A stretch of DNA of 64,000 nt from Archangium lipolyticum. Lineage in GTDB: Bacteria; Myxococcota; Myxococcia; Myxococcales; Myxococcaceae. Location of the stretch: positions 806,001-870,000 of the forward strand of contig NZ_JANKBZ010000001.1 in the NCBI RefSeq assembly GCF_024623785.1, in the 5' to 3' direction. How positions within the stretch are numbered: the first letter of the stretch is position 1; each line of letters begins with the position of its first letter. Positions 46,845 to 57,300 of the stretch are shown piece after piece. The position numbers and the translations under genes are program-made. Under the pieces are notes generated by a model. It had not been told where the DNA came from. It saw only the letters and a list, made by a program, of their open reading frames with translations, and made no database searches.

Positions 46845-47875
46845 GGTACGGCTTCTGGGCCCCTGTCTTCGGCGGCTGGCTGCGCAACGTGCGCGATGAG
46901 CAGATGGAGGCGAGCTGGGAGTACATGAGCCGGTTGTGCCGCCGGGCCGAGGAGATCGGCTACGACCTGACGCTCCTCGCCGAGCTCCACCTCAACGACA
47001 TCAAGGGCGTGCGCGAGCCGGCCATGGACGCCTGGTCCACCGCCGCGGCGCTCGCCGCCGTCACGCGCAAGCTCGAGCTGATGGTCGCGGTGCGCCCCAA
47101 CTTCCACCATCCCGCCCTGTTCGCCAAGCAGGCCGCCAACATCGACCGCATCTCCGGAGGCCGGCTGGCGCTCAACGTGGTGTCCTCCTGGTGGGCGGAT
47201 GAAGCCCGGCAGTACGGCTTGCAGTTCGATCAGCACGATGACCGCTACGCGCGGACCACCGAGTGGCTGCGCGTGGTGGACGGCCTGTGGTCCCACACCC
47301 CGTTCAGCTTCGAGGGGCAGCGCTACCGGCTCACGGATGCCATCTGCGAGCCCAAGCCCCTGGCCTCGCCCCGCCCCACCGTCTACGCGGGTGGGGAATC
47401 CGAGGCCGCCAAGCAGATGATCGCCCGCCAGTGCGACGCCTACGTCATGCACGGTGACGAACCGGAGGTGATCTCCGCGAAGATCGCCGACATGCGCGCG
47501 CGCCGCGAGCGGGAGGGCCTGCCCCCCATGCGCTTTGGCATGGCCGCCTACGCCATCGTGCGCGACAGCCAGGAGGAAGCCGACGCCGAGGTCGAGCGCA
47601 TCACCACGCTCGATCCGCAGGCCCCGGGTTTCGCGAACTTCGAGCAGTGGCTGTCCGGCACGCAGCTGGAGCGGGAGCTGAAGATCAAGGAGTACTCGGT
47701 GTCCAACCGGGGCCTGCGGCCAGGGCTGGTGGGCACGCCCGCGCGCGTGCGCGAGCGGATCGCCGAGTTCGAGGCCGCTGGGGTGGACCTGCTGCTGCTC
47801 CAGATGAGCCCCCAGCTCGAGGAGATGGAGCGCTTCGCTTCCGCCATCATCGAGCCCAGGCGCGTCAGGTCCTGA
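46841..47875 (+). CDS. LLM-class flavin-dependent monooxygenase
   Basis: 344 residues. Luciferase-like TIM barrel with [11 protein letters not shown] at the N-terminus, [21 protein letters not shown] split as [13 protein letters not shown] and ALFAKQAA, and [14 protein letters not shown]. This layout is that of SsuD/SfnG alkanesulfonate or sulfone monooxygenases using FMNH2. Translationally coupled to the ATP-grasp gene (ATGA overlap). The exact substrate cannot be read from sequence. A flavin reductase partner is not obvious nearby. Confidence 0.85.
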   Translation: MRYGFWAPVFGGWLRNVRDEQMEASWEYMSRLCRRAEEIGYDLTLLAELHLNDIKGVREPAMDAWSTAAALAAVTRKLELMVAVRPNFHHPALFAKQAANIDRISGGRLALNVVSSWWADEARQYGLQFDQHDDRYARTTEWLRVVDGLWSHTPFSFEGQRYRLTDAICEPKPLASPRPTVYAGGESEAAKQMIARQCDAYVMHGDEPEVISAKIADMRARREREGLPPMRFGMAAYAIVRDSQEEADAEVERITTLDPQAPGFANFEQWLSGTQLERELKIKEYSVSNRGLRPGLVGTPARVRERIAEFEAAGVDLLLLQMSPQLEEMERFASAIIEPRRVRS

Positions 47876-47925
47876 CAGGATGCGCGGGCTTGCGTGGGGC
47901 ACGCCGCTCCGGTACCCACGGCGGC

Positions 47926-48528
47926 ATGCACCCACGCAACACCCCCCTGGACGCCGACATTCTCGACACGCTCTTCCTCGAGGCACGCACCTCCTACAGC
48001 TGGACGGCGCGCCCCGTGGAGGACTCGCTGTTGCGTCAGCTCTGGTCGCTGGCCCGGCTGCCGCCCACCTCGGCCAACTCCAACCCCGCGCGCCTGGTCT
48101 TCGTGAAGAGCCCCGAAGCCAAGGAGCGGCTCAAGCCCGCCCTGTCCGCTGGCAACGTGGAGAAGACGATGACGGCCCCCGTGACGGTCATCGTCGCCTA
48201 CGACACCCGCTTCCACGAGCAGTTGCCCCGGCTCTTCCCCGCGAAGGACATGAAGTCGGTCTTCGAGAAGATGCCGCCCGAGGCCCGCGAGAAGCAGGCC
48301 TTCATGAACAGCTCCCTCCAGGGCGCCTACCTCATCCTCGCCGCCCGCGCACTCGGGCTGGACTGCGGCCCCATGGGGGGCTTCGACAACGCCAGGGTGG
48401 ACGCGGCCTTCTTCGCGGGCACCTCCTGGAAGAGCAACTTCCTGCTCAACCTCGGCTACGGGGACCCGGCCAGTGTGCGCCCGCGGGGCCCCCGCCTGGA
48501 CTTCGAGGAGGCGTGCCGGATCGAGTGA
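47926..48528 (+). CDS. Nitroreductase-fold protein, RutE/malonic semialdehyde reductase-like
   Basis: 200 residues, FMN-binding. The start [19 protein letters not shown] and the block [17 protein letters not shown] are typical of RutE (HadB) type nitroreductases, as is [12 protein letters not shown] near the C-terminus. RutE reduces malonic semialdehyde in uracil breakdown; no other rut gene is here, so the biological substrate is open. It starts 50 bases after the flavin monooxygenase and could be in the same transcript. Confidence 0.83.
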   Translation: MHPRNTPLDADILDTLFLEARTSYSWTARPVEDSLLRQLWSLARLPPTSANSNPARLVFVKSPEAKERLKPALSAGNVEKTMTAPVTVIVAYDTRFHEQLPRLFPAKDMKSVFEKMPPEAREKQAFMNSSLQGAYLILAARALGLDCGPMGGFDNARVDAAFFAGTSWKSNFLLNLGYGDPASVRPRGPRLDFEEACRIE

Positions 48529-48537
48529 GCAGGGAAG

Positions 48538-49524
48538 CTACTCCTCCAGACGGGTGAGGATGTCCGCGCCATCGCGCGTCACGTGGATGGTGTGCTCGAA
48601 CTGCGCCGAGCGCCTGCCATCCGCGGTGACCACCGTCCAGTCGTCATCCCAGTCCTGGTGCTGGATGGAGCCCATCGTGAGCATGGGCTCGACGGTGAAG
48701 AACATGCCCTCCTCGATGATGTCCGTCGCGTGGGGATCGAAGTAATGGCAGACCTGCGGCTCGAGGTGGAACACCTCGCCGATGCCGTGCCCGCAGTAGG
48801 AGCGCACCACGCCGTAGCCGTAGCGGTTGGCGTGAGCCTCGATGGCCCGGCCGATGACGTTGATGGGCAGGCCCGGACGTATCGCCTCGATGCCCAACAT
48901 CATGCACTCGCGGGTCACCCGGAGCAGCTGCTCGGAGGCCGCGTCGATCTTCCCCACGGGGAAGGTCGCCGAGCAGTCGCCGTGCATCCCCTCGAGATAG
49001 ATGGTGATGTCGAGGTTGACGATGTCCCCATCCTCCAGGGGCCTGCTGTCCGGGATGCCGTGGAGGATGACCTCGTTGACCGAGGTGCAGAGGGACTTCG
49101 GGAACCCGTGGTAGTTCAGCGTGCTGGGGTAGCCACCGCGGCGGATGTATTCCTCGTGCGCGAGGGCGTCGATCGCGTCCGTCGTGACGCCCGGGCGCAA
49201 GGCGGCCCCCGTCACCCGCAGGACCTCGGCGGCGGCGCGGCAGGCCCGCCGCATCCGCTCCAGCCGGGTCGAGGGATCTCCCTTCACCCCGGGGCCGGGA
49301 CGGCCTGTCTCCGAGTAGTCGGGCCGCGGGATGTGGGGAGGCACCGGACGGCGGGGGCTCACCACGCCCGGCTTCACACGCCGGGAGGCGGGCACGGGAG
49401 CGCGTGCCTGGCTGTCCTCTCCCCGGTGGCACTTCTTGTACTTGGTCCCGCTCCCGCACCAGCAGGGGTCGTTGGGACCAGGCAACTTCGCGGGGGGCAG
49501 GATGGGCGTGTTGGGCGTGCTCAT
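48538..49524 (-). CDS. map: Methionine aminopeptidase type I with SEC-C zinc motif
   Basis: 328 residues. The N-terminal 35 residues hold a SEC-C zinc finger (DPCWCGSGTKYKKCH), followed by a Pro/Arg-rich linker and the pita-bread catalytic domain from about residue 75. Metal ligands are in NLDITIYLEGMHGDCS, GHGIGEVFHLEP and FFTVEPM, all present. The enzyme removes initiator Met from new proteins; SEC-C tags are thought to bind the ribosome or nascent chain. It converges with the nitroreductase gene. Confidence 0.94.
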   Translation of the reverse strand: MSTPNTPILPPAKLPGPNDPCWCGSGTKYKKCHRGEDSQARAPVPASRRVKPGVVSPRRPVPPHIPRPDYSETGRPGPGVKGDPSTRLERMRRACRAAAEVLRVTGAALRPGVTTDAIDALAHEEYIRRGGYPSTLNYHGFPKSLCTSVNEVILHGIPDSRPLEDGDIVNLDITIYLEGMHGDCSATFPVGKIDAASEQLLRVTRECMMLGIEAIRPGLPINVIGRAIEAHANRYGYGVVRSYCGHGIGEVFHLEPQVCHYFDPHATDIIEEGMFFTVEPMLTMGSIQHQDWDDDWTVVTADGRRSAQFEHTIHVTRDGADILTRLEE

Positions 49525-49687
49525 GGGTGTTTCTATACCAACCTCCCCTCTTTCTTGGGCTTGCGCGGATCGGCGGGACCGGAATTTCCGCCGATCCAGC
49601 CTGAATCCCCGCTCTCCCCTTCATCGGGGTCCGGACGCATCCTCCAATCCAATCGCCCGCCTCCCGCGGGCCTCCCGAGGACACGTC

Positions 49688-50419
49688 ATGACTCACGAAC
49701 ACCACGCCCCCTCCGTCCACCACATCGTGCCGGGCTTTGGCGCCGACCGCGCCGTCCACTACGACACCCAAGCGTCCGTCACCCTCGCCGGCACCCAGGC
49801 GATGTACGAGCTCGGCGTCAGCGCGCTGACCGCCCAGCTCGACGGCCAGGACACGGCGTCGCTGCTCTACGTGGGACTGGGCACGGGCGCGGAGTTGATG
49901 CCCTACACCCGCTTCGACGTGCCGGGCTGGCGCTTCACGGGCGTGGATCCCTCCGACGCCATGCTCGCCGTCGCCCGCAAGCGCCTGGAGGCCGAGGGGA
50001 TGCTCTCGCGCACGCACCTGCACGTGGGCGAGCTGCACACCCTGCCCCCCGGCCCCCCGTTCGACGGCGCGCAGATGATGGGGGTCCTGCACCATGTGGA
50101 GGGCGAGGAGGCCCGCCTCGAGCTGCTGCGCGAGGTGACCCGGCGGCTCAAGCCCGGAGCGCCCCTCGTCCTGGGCTGCCGCGTCGGCAAGGACCCCGAG
50201 CTGACGAACGTGGAGCTACGGCGGTGGCGGGCGTATGGAATCTCCCCGGACGAGCTGGAGCGTCGACGCCAGCGCTTCGCGGAGATACGGCCCATCGAGT
50301 CCGATGCCGCCCTGTTCGCGATGTTCGCCCGGACCGGACTGGTGGCGCCGCGTCCGATCTTCCTCTCGCTCCAGTTCAAGGTCTTCCTCGCGCGCTTCGA
50401 GCCCGGAGCCGCGGGCTGA
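49688..50419 (+). CDS. Class I SAM-dependent methyltransferase
   Basis: 243 residues. SAM-binding motif I is LLYVGLGTGAELMPY, motif II WRFTGVDPSDAMLAVARKRL with the acidic residue for the ribose, followed by GVLHHVEGEEARLELLREV. The closest form is a UbiE/small-molecule methyltransferase. The N-terminus is His-rich (HEHHAPSVHH). GAGGA precedes the ATG. Substrate not predictable. It stands alone, divergent from map, in front of a convergent peroxidase gene. Confidence 0.82.
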   Translation: MTHEHHAPSVHHIVPGFGADRAVHYDTQASVTLAGTQAMYELGVSALTAQLDGQDTASLLYVGLGTGAELMPYTRFDVPGWRFTGVDPSDAMLAVARKRLEAEGMLSRTHLHVGELHTLPPGPPFDGAQMMGVLHHVEGEEARLELLREVTRRLKPGAPLVLGCRVGKDPELTNVELRRWRAYGISPDELERRRQRFAEIRPIESDAALFAMFARTGLVAPRPIFLSLQFKVFLARFEPGAAG

Positions 50420-50436
50420 GATCCGCAGGAGGTGAC

Positions 50437-50988
50437 TCAGGCGGCGAGCGCCTTGTCGATGGCGGAGAGCACCATGGGATCGTCCGGCGACACGTCCGGC
50501 GCGAAGCGCGCGACCACCTCGCCGTTCTTGCCGATCAGGAACTTCTCGAAGTTCCAGAGCACACCGGGCTCGGGGTTCGGCGTCATGCCATAGCCCCGCA
50601 GCCGCTCGCGGAAGTTCTCACCAGGCCGCGAGGCCGCCTTGGGGAACCTCTGGGTGAGCTCGCGGTACAGCGGATGGATGTCCGGTCCGGTCACCGTGAT
50701 CTTCGAGAACATCGGAAAGTCCACCCCGAAGGTGGACCGGCAGAACTGCTGGATCTCCTCGTTCGTCCCCGGCTCCTGGCCGGCGAAATCGTTGGCCGGG
50801 AAGCCCAGCACCACCAGGCCCTTGTCGCGGCGTTCGGCGTAGAGCTTCTCCAGGGCTTCATACTGCGGCGTCAGTCCGCACTTGGAGGCCACATTGACCA
50901 CCAGCAGGACCTTGCCGGCGTAATCGCCAAGTCTGGCGTCATCGCCCGTGATGGTCTTCAGGGGCACTTCTTGAATGGCGGTCGGCAT
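50437..50988 (-). CDS. Glutathione peroxidase family protein
   Basis: 183 residues. Peroxidatic Cys37 lies in NVASKCGLTPQY. The Gln of the active-site tetrad is in DFAGQEPGTNEE and the Trp-Asn pair in LWNFEKFLIGKNG. The usual FPCNQF is FPANDF here, so the Cys often present in that loop is absent. A later Cys (QQFCRSTFG) may be the resolving one, as in thioredoxin-dependent members. Cytoplasmic protection from peroxides. Confidence 0.9.
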   Translation of the reverse strand: MPTAIQEVPLKTITGDDARLGDYAGKVLLVVNVASKCGLTPQYEALEKLYAERRDKGLVVLGFPANDFAGQEPGTNEEIQQFCRSTFGVDFPMFSKITVTGPDIHPLYRELTQRFPKAASRPGENFRERLRGYGMTPNPEPGVLWNFEKFLIGKNGEVVARFAPDVSPDDPMVLSAIDKALAA

Positions 50989-51099
50989 GCGGTTTCCTCC
51001 CTCAGCGCTGTTTTTTCTCGAGGACTGGCAGCGGTATCCGATACTGCCGGTCCGGGATCAAGCCCTGCCAGAGCAACTGTCCCGAGCTCCCGAGACGAC

Positions 51100-51681
51100 A
51101 TGCATCTTCCCACGTTGGAAACGAAGAGGCTGCTGATCCGCCCGTTGCGGATGGATGACCTGGACGAGTGCCATCGGCTCTACGTCGACATCGACTGGGC
51201 GGACAAGGCGGTGAGCGAAGAGGAGAACCTGAAGCGGCGTCGCGAATGGTTGGAGTGGACCGTTCGCAACTACGAGCAATTGGCGCTGTTGTACCAGCCA
51301 CCCTATGGAGACCGGGCGGTCGTGCTCAAGGAGAGCGGCCGCTTCGTGGGTCTGGTGGGACTGGTGCCGTTGTTGGCGCCCTTTGGCCAACTGCCCTCGT
51401 TGGGTGGAGTGGAAGGCTCGCGTTTCTCCGCGGAGGTAGGGCTCTTCTGGGCAACGACACCGCATCTGCAGCGGCGGGGATACGCGACGGAAGCCGCTCG
51501 CGCGCTGGTGGAGCATGGCTTCGCCAACCTGAAGCTGGGCCGTCTCCTGGCGATGACCCAGCGTGGCAATACCGCCTCGATCGAAGTGATGCGCCGGCTG
51601 GGGATGCGAATCGAGGAGAATCCGTTCCCCGAGCCGTCCTGGTTCGAGGTCACCGGCATCCTGGAAGTCAGGCCGGAGTAG
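51100..51681 (+). CDS. GNAT acetyltransferase, RimJ/RimL type
   Basis: 193 residues. LETKRLLIRPLRMDDLDEC is the family's N-terminal strand and helix. The acetyl-CoA loop is HLQRRGYATEAARALV (pattern R/Q-x-x-G-x-G/A), followed by NTASIEVMRRLGMRIE. Such proteins acetylate protein N-termini or antibiotics. Start ATG 51100. A hairpin immediately follows the stop codon. Confidence 0.87.
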   Translation: MHLPTLETKRLLIRPLRMDDLDECHRLYVDIDWADKAVSEEENLKRRREWLEWTVRNYEQLALLYQPPYGDRAVVLKESGRFVGLVGLVPLLAPFGQLPSLGGVEGSRFSAEVGLFWATTPHLQRRGYATEAARALVEHGFANLKLGRLLAMTQRGNTASIEVMRRLGMRIEENPFPEPSWFEVTGILEVRPE

Positions 51682-51703
51682 CCTGGTGACTCCGATCACC
51701 AGG
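51682..51703 (+). terminator. Hairpin after the GNAT gene
   Basis: CCTGGTGA, loop CTCCGA, TCACCAGG: eight perfect pairs starting at the base after the stop codon. No T-run follows, so it is a weak terminator or stabilising 3' structure. The rest of the gap to 51907 shows nothing supportable. Confidence 0.5.
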
Positions 51704-51906
51704 TGGTGAATGCCGTCACCATGCCGTGCGATGCGGGGGACAGGCGTGCTCGTCCCAAGTGACTGATTCTCCGGGAGGAGGAGTGCCCGGGCCTGCGCGT
51801 GCAGTGGGGGCAAGGGTTGGCATGCGTCCTGCTCCTGGCCCTCGCATACCGCGCAATCGCGGCCCTGGCGTGTTCCACACGCCCCACGCCCGAAAGCAGC
51901 CACGCC

Positions 51907-52839
51907 ATGTCCATCCCCTCCGTCTGCCACCGTCCCGTCATCGCCCCCCACATCGAGCCTGTGTCCTCGCCAGCCCAGCGGGTGGAGAGCACCCCGGCGT
52001 CGCGGCCTGGGAATGACCTGCGGCAGAAACTCATGACTGACTCCTTCGAGCAGGGCCCGGGCAAGCCGGGCGCGGTCTCGGGTCTCTTCGAGATGTCCTC
52101 GAATCAGGTGTCGCAGGCGCTTGGCGATCTCATGCAGCTGCTGAAGGGACTGGAGGGACAGGTGGACCTCGGGTCCGGAGTGGATGGCGTCTCGGTGGGC
52201 GGAGCGGCCGACACCCAGCCCCTGGGTCCTGGCTCCGACGCGGGTCCCGGGTTCGGCGCGCCATCCGCTGGGGCCACCGACCCGGTGAATCCGAGCGAGC
52301 CGTGGCTGGCCAAGAACAACGTCGGCTCGCCCTACAACAGCAACATGCGGCTCATCGAGCCGAGCCAGAAGAGCCAGTACAAATACACGAACACGTTCAC
52401 CAACAACACGAACCAGCCGCAGACCATCACCCTCTGGAACAAGACGGGCCAGAACGGCAACCCGAACGACGGACAGAACTTCGACAAGAGCACGCCGAAG
52501 ACGTTCACGCTGCAGCCCGGCGAGTCGCGGATCGTGGCATTCGACAGCAACAGCAGTGTGGCGTGGTGCGCATCGAAGGACGGCACGGCGAATCCGGGCG
52601 CGAACTCCGGTCAGACCTGGGGCGAGGCGACGTTCGCGAACGGCGCCACGGGCTGGAGCGGCTACGACACCAGCCAGATCAGCCCCGCGGGCCACAATGG
52701 CAGGATGTCCATCACGAACGAGGCCACGGGCCACACCGTGACGGAGGCCAACGCCTGGCAGACTCCCTCGGATGACCCCGCGGGCCGCGATGTGGGTGTC
52801 CCCGCCGGCCCGCTGAACCTGGTCACGACCTTCAGCTGA
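51907..52839 (+). CDS. Unrecognised protein with Gly/Pro-rich middle and beta-rich C-terminus
   Basis: 310 residues from ATG 51907. N-terminal 60 residues are Pro/Ser-rich and disordered-looking. Then a helical segment (GLFEMSSNQVSQALGDLMQL), a Gly/Ser/Asp-rich linker (about 90-130), and a C-terminal 170-residue domain rich in Asn, Thr and Gly (NTFTNNTNQPQTITLWNKTG; DGTANPGANSGQTWGEATF) that looks like a secreted beta-sandwich. The layout recalls harpin-like secreted proteins, but no match is claimed. A longer start at 51799 would give a lipoprotein-like N-terminus; it lacks support. Confidence 0.55.
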   Translation: MSIPSVCHRPVIAPHIEPVSSPAQRVESTPASRPGNDLRQKLMTDSFEQGPGKPGAVSGLFEMSSNQVSQALGDLMQLLKGLEGQVDLGSGVDGVSVGGAADTQPLGPGSDAGPGFGAPSAGATDPVNPSEPWLAKNNVGSPYNSNMRLIEPSQKSQYKYTNTFTNNTNQPQTITLWNKTGQNGNPNDGQNFDKSTPKTFTLQPGESRIVAFDSNSSVAWCASKDGTANPGANSGQTWGEATFANGATGWSGYDTSQISPAGHNGRMSITNEATGHTVTEANAWQTPSDDPAGRDVGVPAGPLNLVTTFS

Positions 52840-52969
52840 GCGGAACATTCTTTTTCTGGGACGGCGGGTCTGACAAGCTCCCCTGCCAAGACGCAAACGC
52901 CGTGCATGCATCTGGGGTGGTGCAGCGGACCCCTGCTGCTCCTTGTTGGCATGACAGAAGGAGATCCGG

Positions 52970-54118
52970 GTGAGAGACATGCCGACACCTGACGGGGATG
53001 CGACACGGGCACCCGCCGCCCCCCGCCGCTTCTTCACCAGGAGGGGCGTGCGCATCGCCGCACGCAGCCTCCTCGCTCTTCTGGTGTTCACTGCCGCGTT
53101 CGCTCTCTACTGGAGGCTCTGGCCCGCCGGGAGAGGTGTAGGCAGGGAGTGCGAGCTCACAAGCGGCGTTCACGCCGTGTGTGGGCTCAACAAGCCAGAG
53201 GACCTGATGCGCCTCGGGGACAGTGACTGGGTCGTAACCGGCAACATGGGCAACGATGACTGGGCCGGGGGCGGCTTTCATGCCGTCCGGATTGGCGACG
53301 AAGCTTTCCGCGCCATCACACCCGATCTCGCGCGCCCGGTCGCACCGACCTACTCCGACTGTCCCGGTGCACCTGATCCGAAGCTCTTCTCCGCGCACGG
53401 GATTGCGCTCCGTGCCCGCGCCAATGGCGAGCACACGCTCTACGCGGTCAACCACGGCGGTCGCGAGTCGATCGAGGTGTTCGACGTCCGGGTTTCCGCC
53501 AAGGGGCCAGAGCTGACCTGGACCGGCTGCGTCATGCTGCCCGCGGAGCATGAAGCCAACTCCGTCGCACCCCTCCCGGACGGCGGCATCGTCGTCACCA
53601 TTCCGCACCTTCCGTCCGCGTCACAAGGTGCGGTGTTGCGGTGGGTGCCTGGCGGCGGTTGGAGCGAAGTTCCGGGTACCCGCTTCCAGGGAGACAACGG
53701 CATCCTGGTGTCGCCGGACGGCACGCGCCTGTACGTGAACGAGTACAACAACAGCAGGGTGCACGAGGTCCCCCTCGGTGGAGCCGGCACGCCCCCCCGG
53801 TCCGTCGACCTTGGCTTCCATCCGGACAACATCCGGTTCGCGCCCGACGGCTCCATCCTCGCGACAGGGCACCCGAATTCCCTCGCCGTCGTTGGCCTGT
53901 GTGGATTCGTACTGAAGTGCGGCATTGGGACGGAAGTGGCCCGCATCGATCCGGCCACCTTCCAGGCGACCACGCTCTTCGAGCGAAACGCGAACGAGAC
54001 CTTCAGTGCGGGCACGAGCGCCATCGTCGTCGGTGACGAGCTCTGGATCGGCTCCTTTGTCTCTCGCGCGCTCCTGATCGTGCCGCTAAGCGAGCTGAGG
54101 CAGCCGCTCGGGTTGTAG
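52970..54118 (+). CDS. Membrane-anchored SMP-30-like beta-propeller protein
   Basis: 382 residues. GTG start at 52970 with AAGGAG upstream. One transmembrane helix at about 31-50 (AARSLLALLVFTAAFALYW) anchors it. The rest has propeller-type repeats seen in SMP-30/gluconolactonase and strictosidine-synthase-like proteins: FSAHGIALRARANGEHTLYA, EANSVAPLPDGGIVV, GDNGILVSPDGTRLYVNEYN and FHPDNIRFAPDGSILATG. Cysteines are frequent, fitting an extracytoplasmic place. Enzyme activity is not certain. Confidence 0.72.
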   Translation: MRDMPTPDGDATRAPAAPRRFFTRRGVRIAARSLLALLVFTAAFALYWRLWPAGRGVGRECELTSGVHAVCGLNKPEDLMRLGDSDWVVTGNMGNDDWAGGGFHAVRIGDEAFRAITPDLARPVAPTYSDCPGAPDPKLFSAHGIALRARANGEHTLYAVNHGGRESIEVFDVRVSAKGPELTWTGCVMLPAEHEANSVAPLPDGGIVVTIPHLPSASQGAVLRWVPGGGWSEVPGTRFQGDNGILVSPDGTRLYVNEYNNSRVHEVPLGGAGTPPRSVDLGFHPDNIRFAPDGSILATGHPNSLAVVGLCGFVLKCGIGTEVARIDPATFQATTLFERNANETFSAGTSAIVVGDELWIGSFVSRALLIVPLSELRQPLGL

Positions 54119-54328
54119 CCCCGTCGCTCCGGCGGCGCCGAGGCACCGGGCCCCCGTAGTGACTGAGGAGCGCTCAACCTCTTGCCTGCTCCAACCCTGA
54201 TTGAGGGAGCTTGACACTCGCGCCCCGCGGAATGGACGGGGATCTCCTCGTCTTCTCGTCCGTGAGAAGATCGCGACGTCGCGCGACGGTATGTTCGTGG
54301 ACTGCGCGCATCCGGGGGTTGACTGGAG

Positions 54329-57300
54329 ATGGTGTCGAGAATTTCTCAGTACAAGGTCCTCGGGGTGCTCCACCAGGGGGAGATGCACACGCTGTATCGG
54401 GCCTTGCGGCAGGCCGACGGACGTCCGGTGGTCATCAAGGTCCCTGTCACGGCGCGCATGGACTCGCGAGAGGTGGTGCGGTTGGAGCGCGAGTTCATGC
54501 TGACCCGAAGGTGTCAGAGCTCGCCTCATGTCGTGGATGCCATCGAGTTCTTGCAACTGCCGGGCATCGCCGCACTGGTCCTGGAGGACTTTCAGGGACG
54601 CGCGCTCGATCGGATGATCTCCGGCCCGCTCGAAATCCGCGCGTTCCTGAGGCTCGCGATCGCGATGGCGTCCGCCCTCGCCGATATCCACCGCCACGAG
54701 ATCGTTCACCTCGATATCAAGCCGGCCAACATCATCGTGAACGACGCGATGGGAGAGGTGAAGGTCACCGACTTCGGAATCGCGTCGACCCTCCCGCTCG
54801 AGCACCGGTCCTTCCGCCCGGCGAGCACCGTGGAGGGCACGTTCGCGTACCTGTCGCCCGAGCAGACAGGACGGATGAACCGTTCGGTCGATCACCGCTC
54901 GGACTTGTACTCGCTCGGCATCACGTTCTACGAGATGCTGGTGGGAGAGCTCCCGTTCTCGGCGGAGGACGTGCTCGGGTGGTTTCACTGCCACCTGGCG
55001 GTGGTTCCCCGGCAGGTGTGTGAGGTGAACCCGAGCGTGCCGGTGGCCCTCTCGCGCATCGTGGCCAGGCTGATGGCCAAGGCCCCCGAGGATCGATACC
55101 AAAGCGCGGAGGGCCTGAAGGCGGACCTGGAGCAGTGCGCCGCTCGGTGGGATTCGGGCGCGGAGCTCTCTCCCTTCCCGCTCGGCACCGCGGATGCGTT
55201 GGATTGGTTTCGCATCCCCGAGAAGCTCTACGGCCGGGCGGACGACGTGTCGGCGCTCCTCGACGCGTTCGAGCGCGGCGTCAAGGAGGGAAGATGCTCG
55301 CTGGCGCTCGTCTCGGGGTACTCGGGCGTCGGCAAGTCGTCTCTGGTGAACGAGGTCTTCAGGCCGTTGGTGCGCGAGCGTGGCTTGTTCGCGTCCGGCA
55401 AGTTCGATCAGCTCAATACCGGGGGCCCATACTCCATCCTGATGTCCGCCCTCCGGCAATGCACCCAGCAGATCCTGGCCGAGGGTGAAGCGGAGACCTC
55501 CGTGTGGAAGGAGCGCATTCAGCGAGCGCTCGGTCCGAACGGCCAGCTCGTGGTCGACCTGCTCCCCCAGCTCGAGCTCATCATCGGAAGACAGGACGCG
55601 GTGGAGGAGCTGGGACCGGCCGAGTCGTTGAATCGGCTCCACGAGGTCTTCGCCCATTTCTTCGGCGCACTCAGTCAGGACAATCGTCCGCTCGTCCTCT
55701 TCCTCGATGACCTCCAGTGGGTGGATCCGGCAACGCTCGCCCTCCTCCAGCACGTCATCCCCCACCCGGACGCGGGCTGCCTCTTCGTGATTGGCTCCTA
55801 CCGCGACAACGAGGTGACGCCCTCCCATCCGCTGATGGTGGCGCTCGACTCGCTGCGCCGGGCGGAGGTCCCGATCACCGACATCGTGCTCTCGCCGCTC
55901 GGGCTCGAGCACATCCAGCACCTGCTCGCGGATACGCTGCACACCGACGAGGCGCGAGTGCTGCCGCTCGCGCGCCTGCTCGCCGACAGGACCGGAGGCA
56001 ACCCGTTCTTCCTCACCCAGTTCCTCGGTACCCTCCACCGGGAGAAGCTCCTCCGGTTCGATGTGGCGACGCGCGAGTGGTGCTGGGATCTGGCGCAGCT
56101 CCAGGCCAAGGGCTTCACCGATAACGTCGTCGCCTTGATGGTCGCGAAGTTGAGGGAGCTCCCGTCCGCCACCCTGGACGCACTCAGGGTTGCCTCGTGC
56201 ATCGGCAATACCTTCGATTCCGAGGACATCTCCGGGTTGGTGCAGAAGTCCACCCAGGAGCTCGAAGCGAATCTCTTCGACGCCGTCAAGGAGCGGCTGA
56301 TTCTTCGCTCCGAGGATGCGTACAGGTTCCTGCATGATCGCGTCCAGCAGGCCGCCTATCTCCTCACCCCGGAGGAGCAGCGCATCCGGCTTCACCTGCG
56401 GATCGGACGGATGCTGCGCACTCGCCGGCCGTCCGCGGTGTTCGCGGTTGTCAACCATCTCAACCTCGCGGCGGCACTGATCGACGGCGGAGACGAGGTG
56501 ATCGAGCTGGCGCGGCTCAACCTGGAGGCAGGCGAGAGCGCGATGCGGTCAGGTGCCCATGCGGCTGCGTTGAGCTATCTCGCCGCCGGTTGTGACTGCG
56601 TGGGTGAGAACGGGTGGGAGTCCCATTACGAGCTGACCTACGCGCTCTCCTTCCAACAGGCGCAGTGCCAGATCATCAGCGGGCAGCTCGGGGCCGCGGA
56701 GGCGAAGATCTCCACCCTTCTCGCGCACGCCCGGAGCCGGGCGGAGCAGGCCGACGTGCACCGCCTGAAGGTGGATCTCCATGCGACCCGAGGCGAGTTC
56801 CCCCAGGCCGTCGAGGCGGCGCTCTCGTGTGCGCGGCTGTTCGGGATCGAGCTGTCCCCACGGCCAACGCCCGAGGCGCTGAGGGCCACGGTGCAGGCCA
56901 TGTGGGACGAGCTGGCTCAACACAAGCTCGAGTCGCTCGCGGACCTGCCACCGATGACGGACCCGGACCAGAAGGCCCTCCTGGCGCTCTTCGCGGCGGT
57001 CTTGCCTCCGGCGTACTTCATCAACCCGGATCTGCACGATCTGCTCGCATGCCAGATGGTGGGTGCCAGCCTCCGTCATGGAAACGCGGACGACTCCGTC
57101 ATGGGCTACGTCGTCTTCGGGCAGGCGATCGGACATGTCCTCAGGATGTGGCGTGAGGCGGTTCGTCTCGGCGCGTTCGCGGTCGACCTGATGGACAGGC
57201 GGGGCATCGTCGGGAGCAGGGCGAAGGTGTGCCTCGTCATCGGAGGCTTCATCAACCACCGGATCCAACACCTCCGGGACGTGCTCCCACTGTTCCAGGG

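Noticed and set aside
50989-51099. Imperfect hairpin GGCAGCGGTATC/GATACTGCC upstream of the GNAT gene as an RNA element
   Set aside because: The stem has an internal bulge, there is no conserved core of a known riboswitch, and no terminator follows.
51799-51906. In-frame GTG extension giving a lipoprotein-like N-terminus to the protein at 51907
   Set aside because: The extension has a hydrophobic stretch with a Cys but no ribosome site, and the downstream ATG starts a sequence more typical of the rest. It cannot be excluded.
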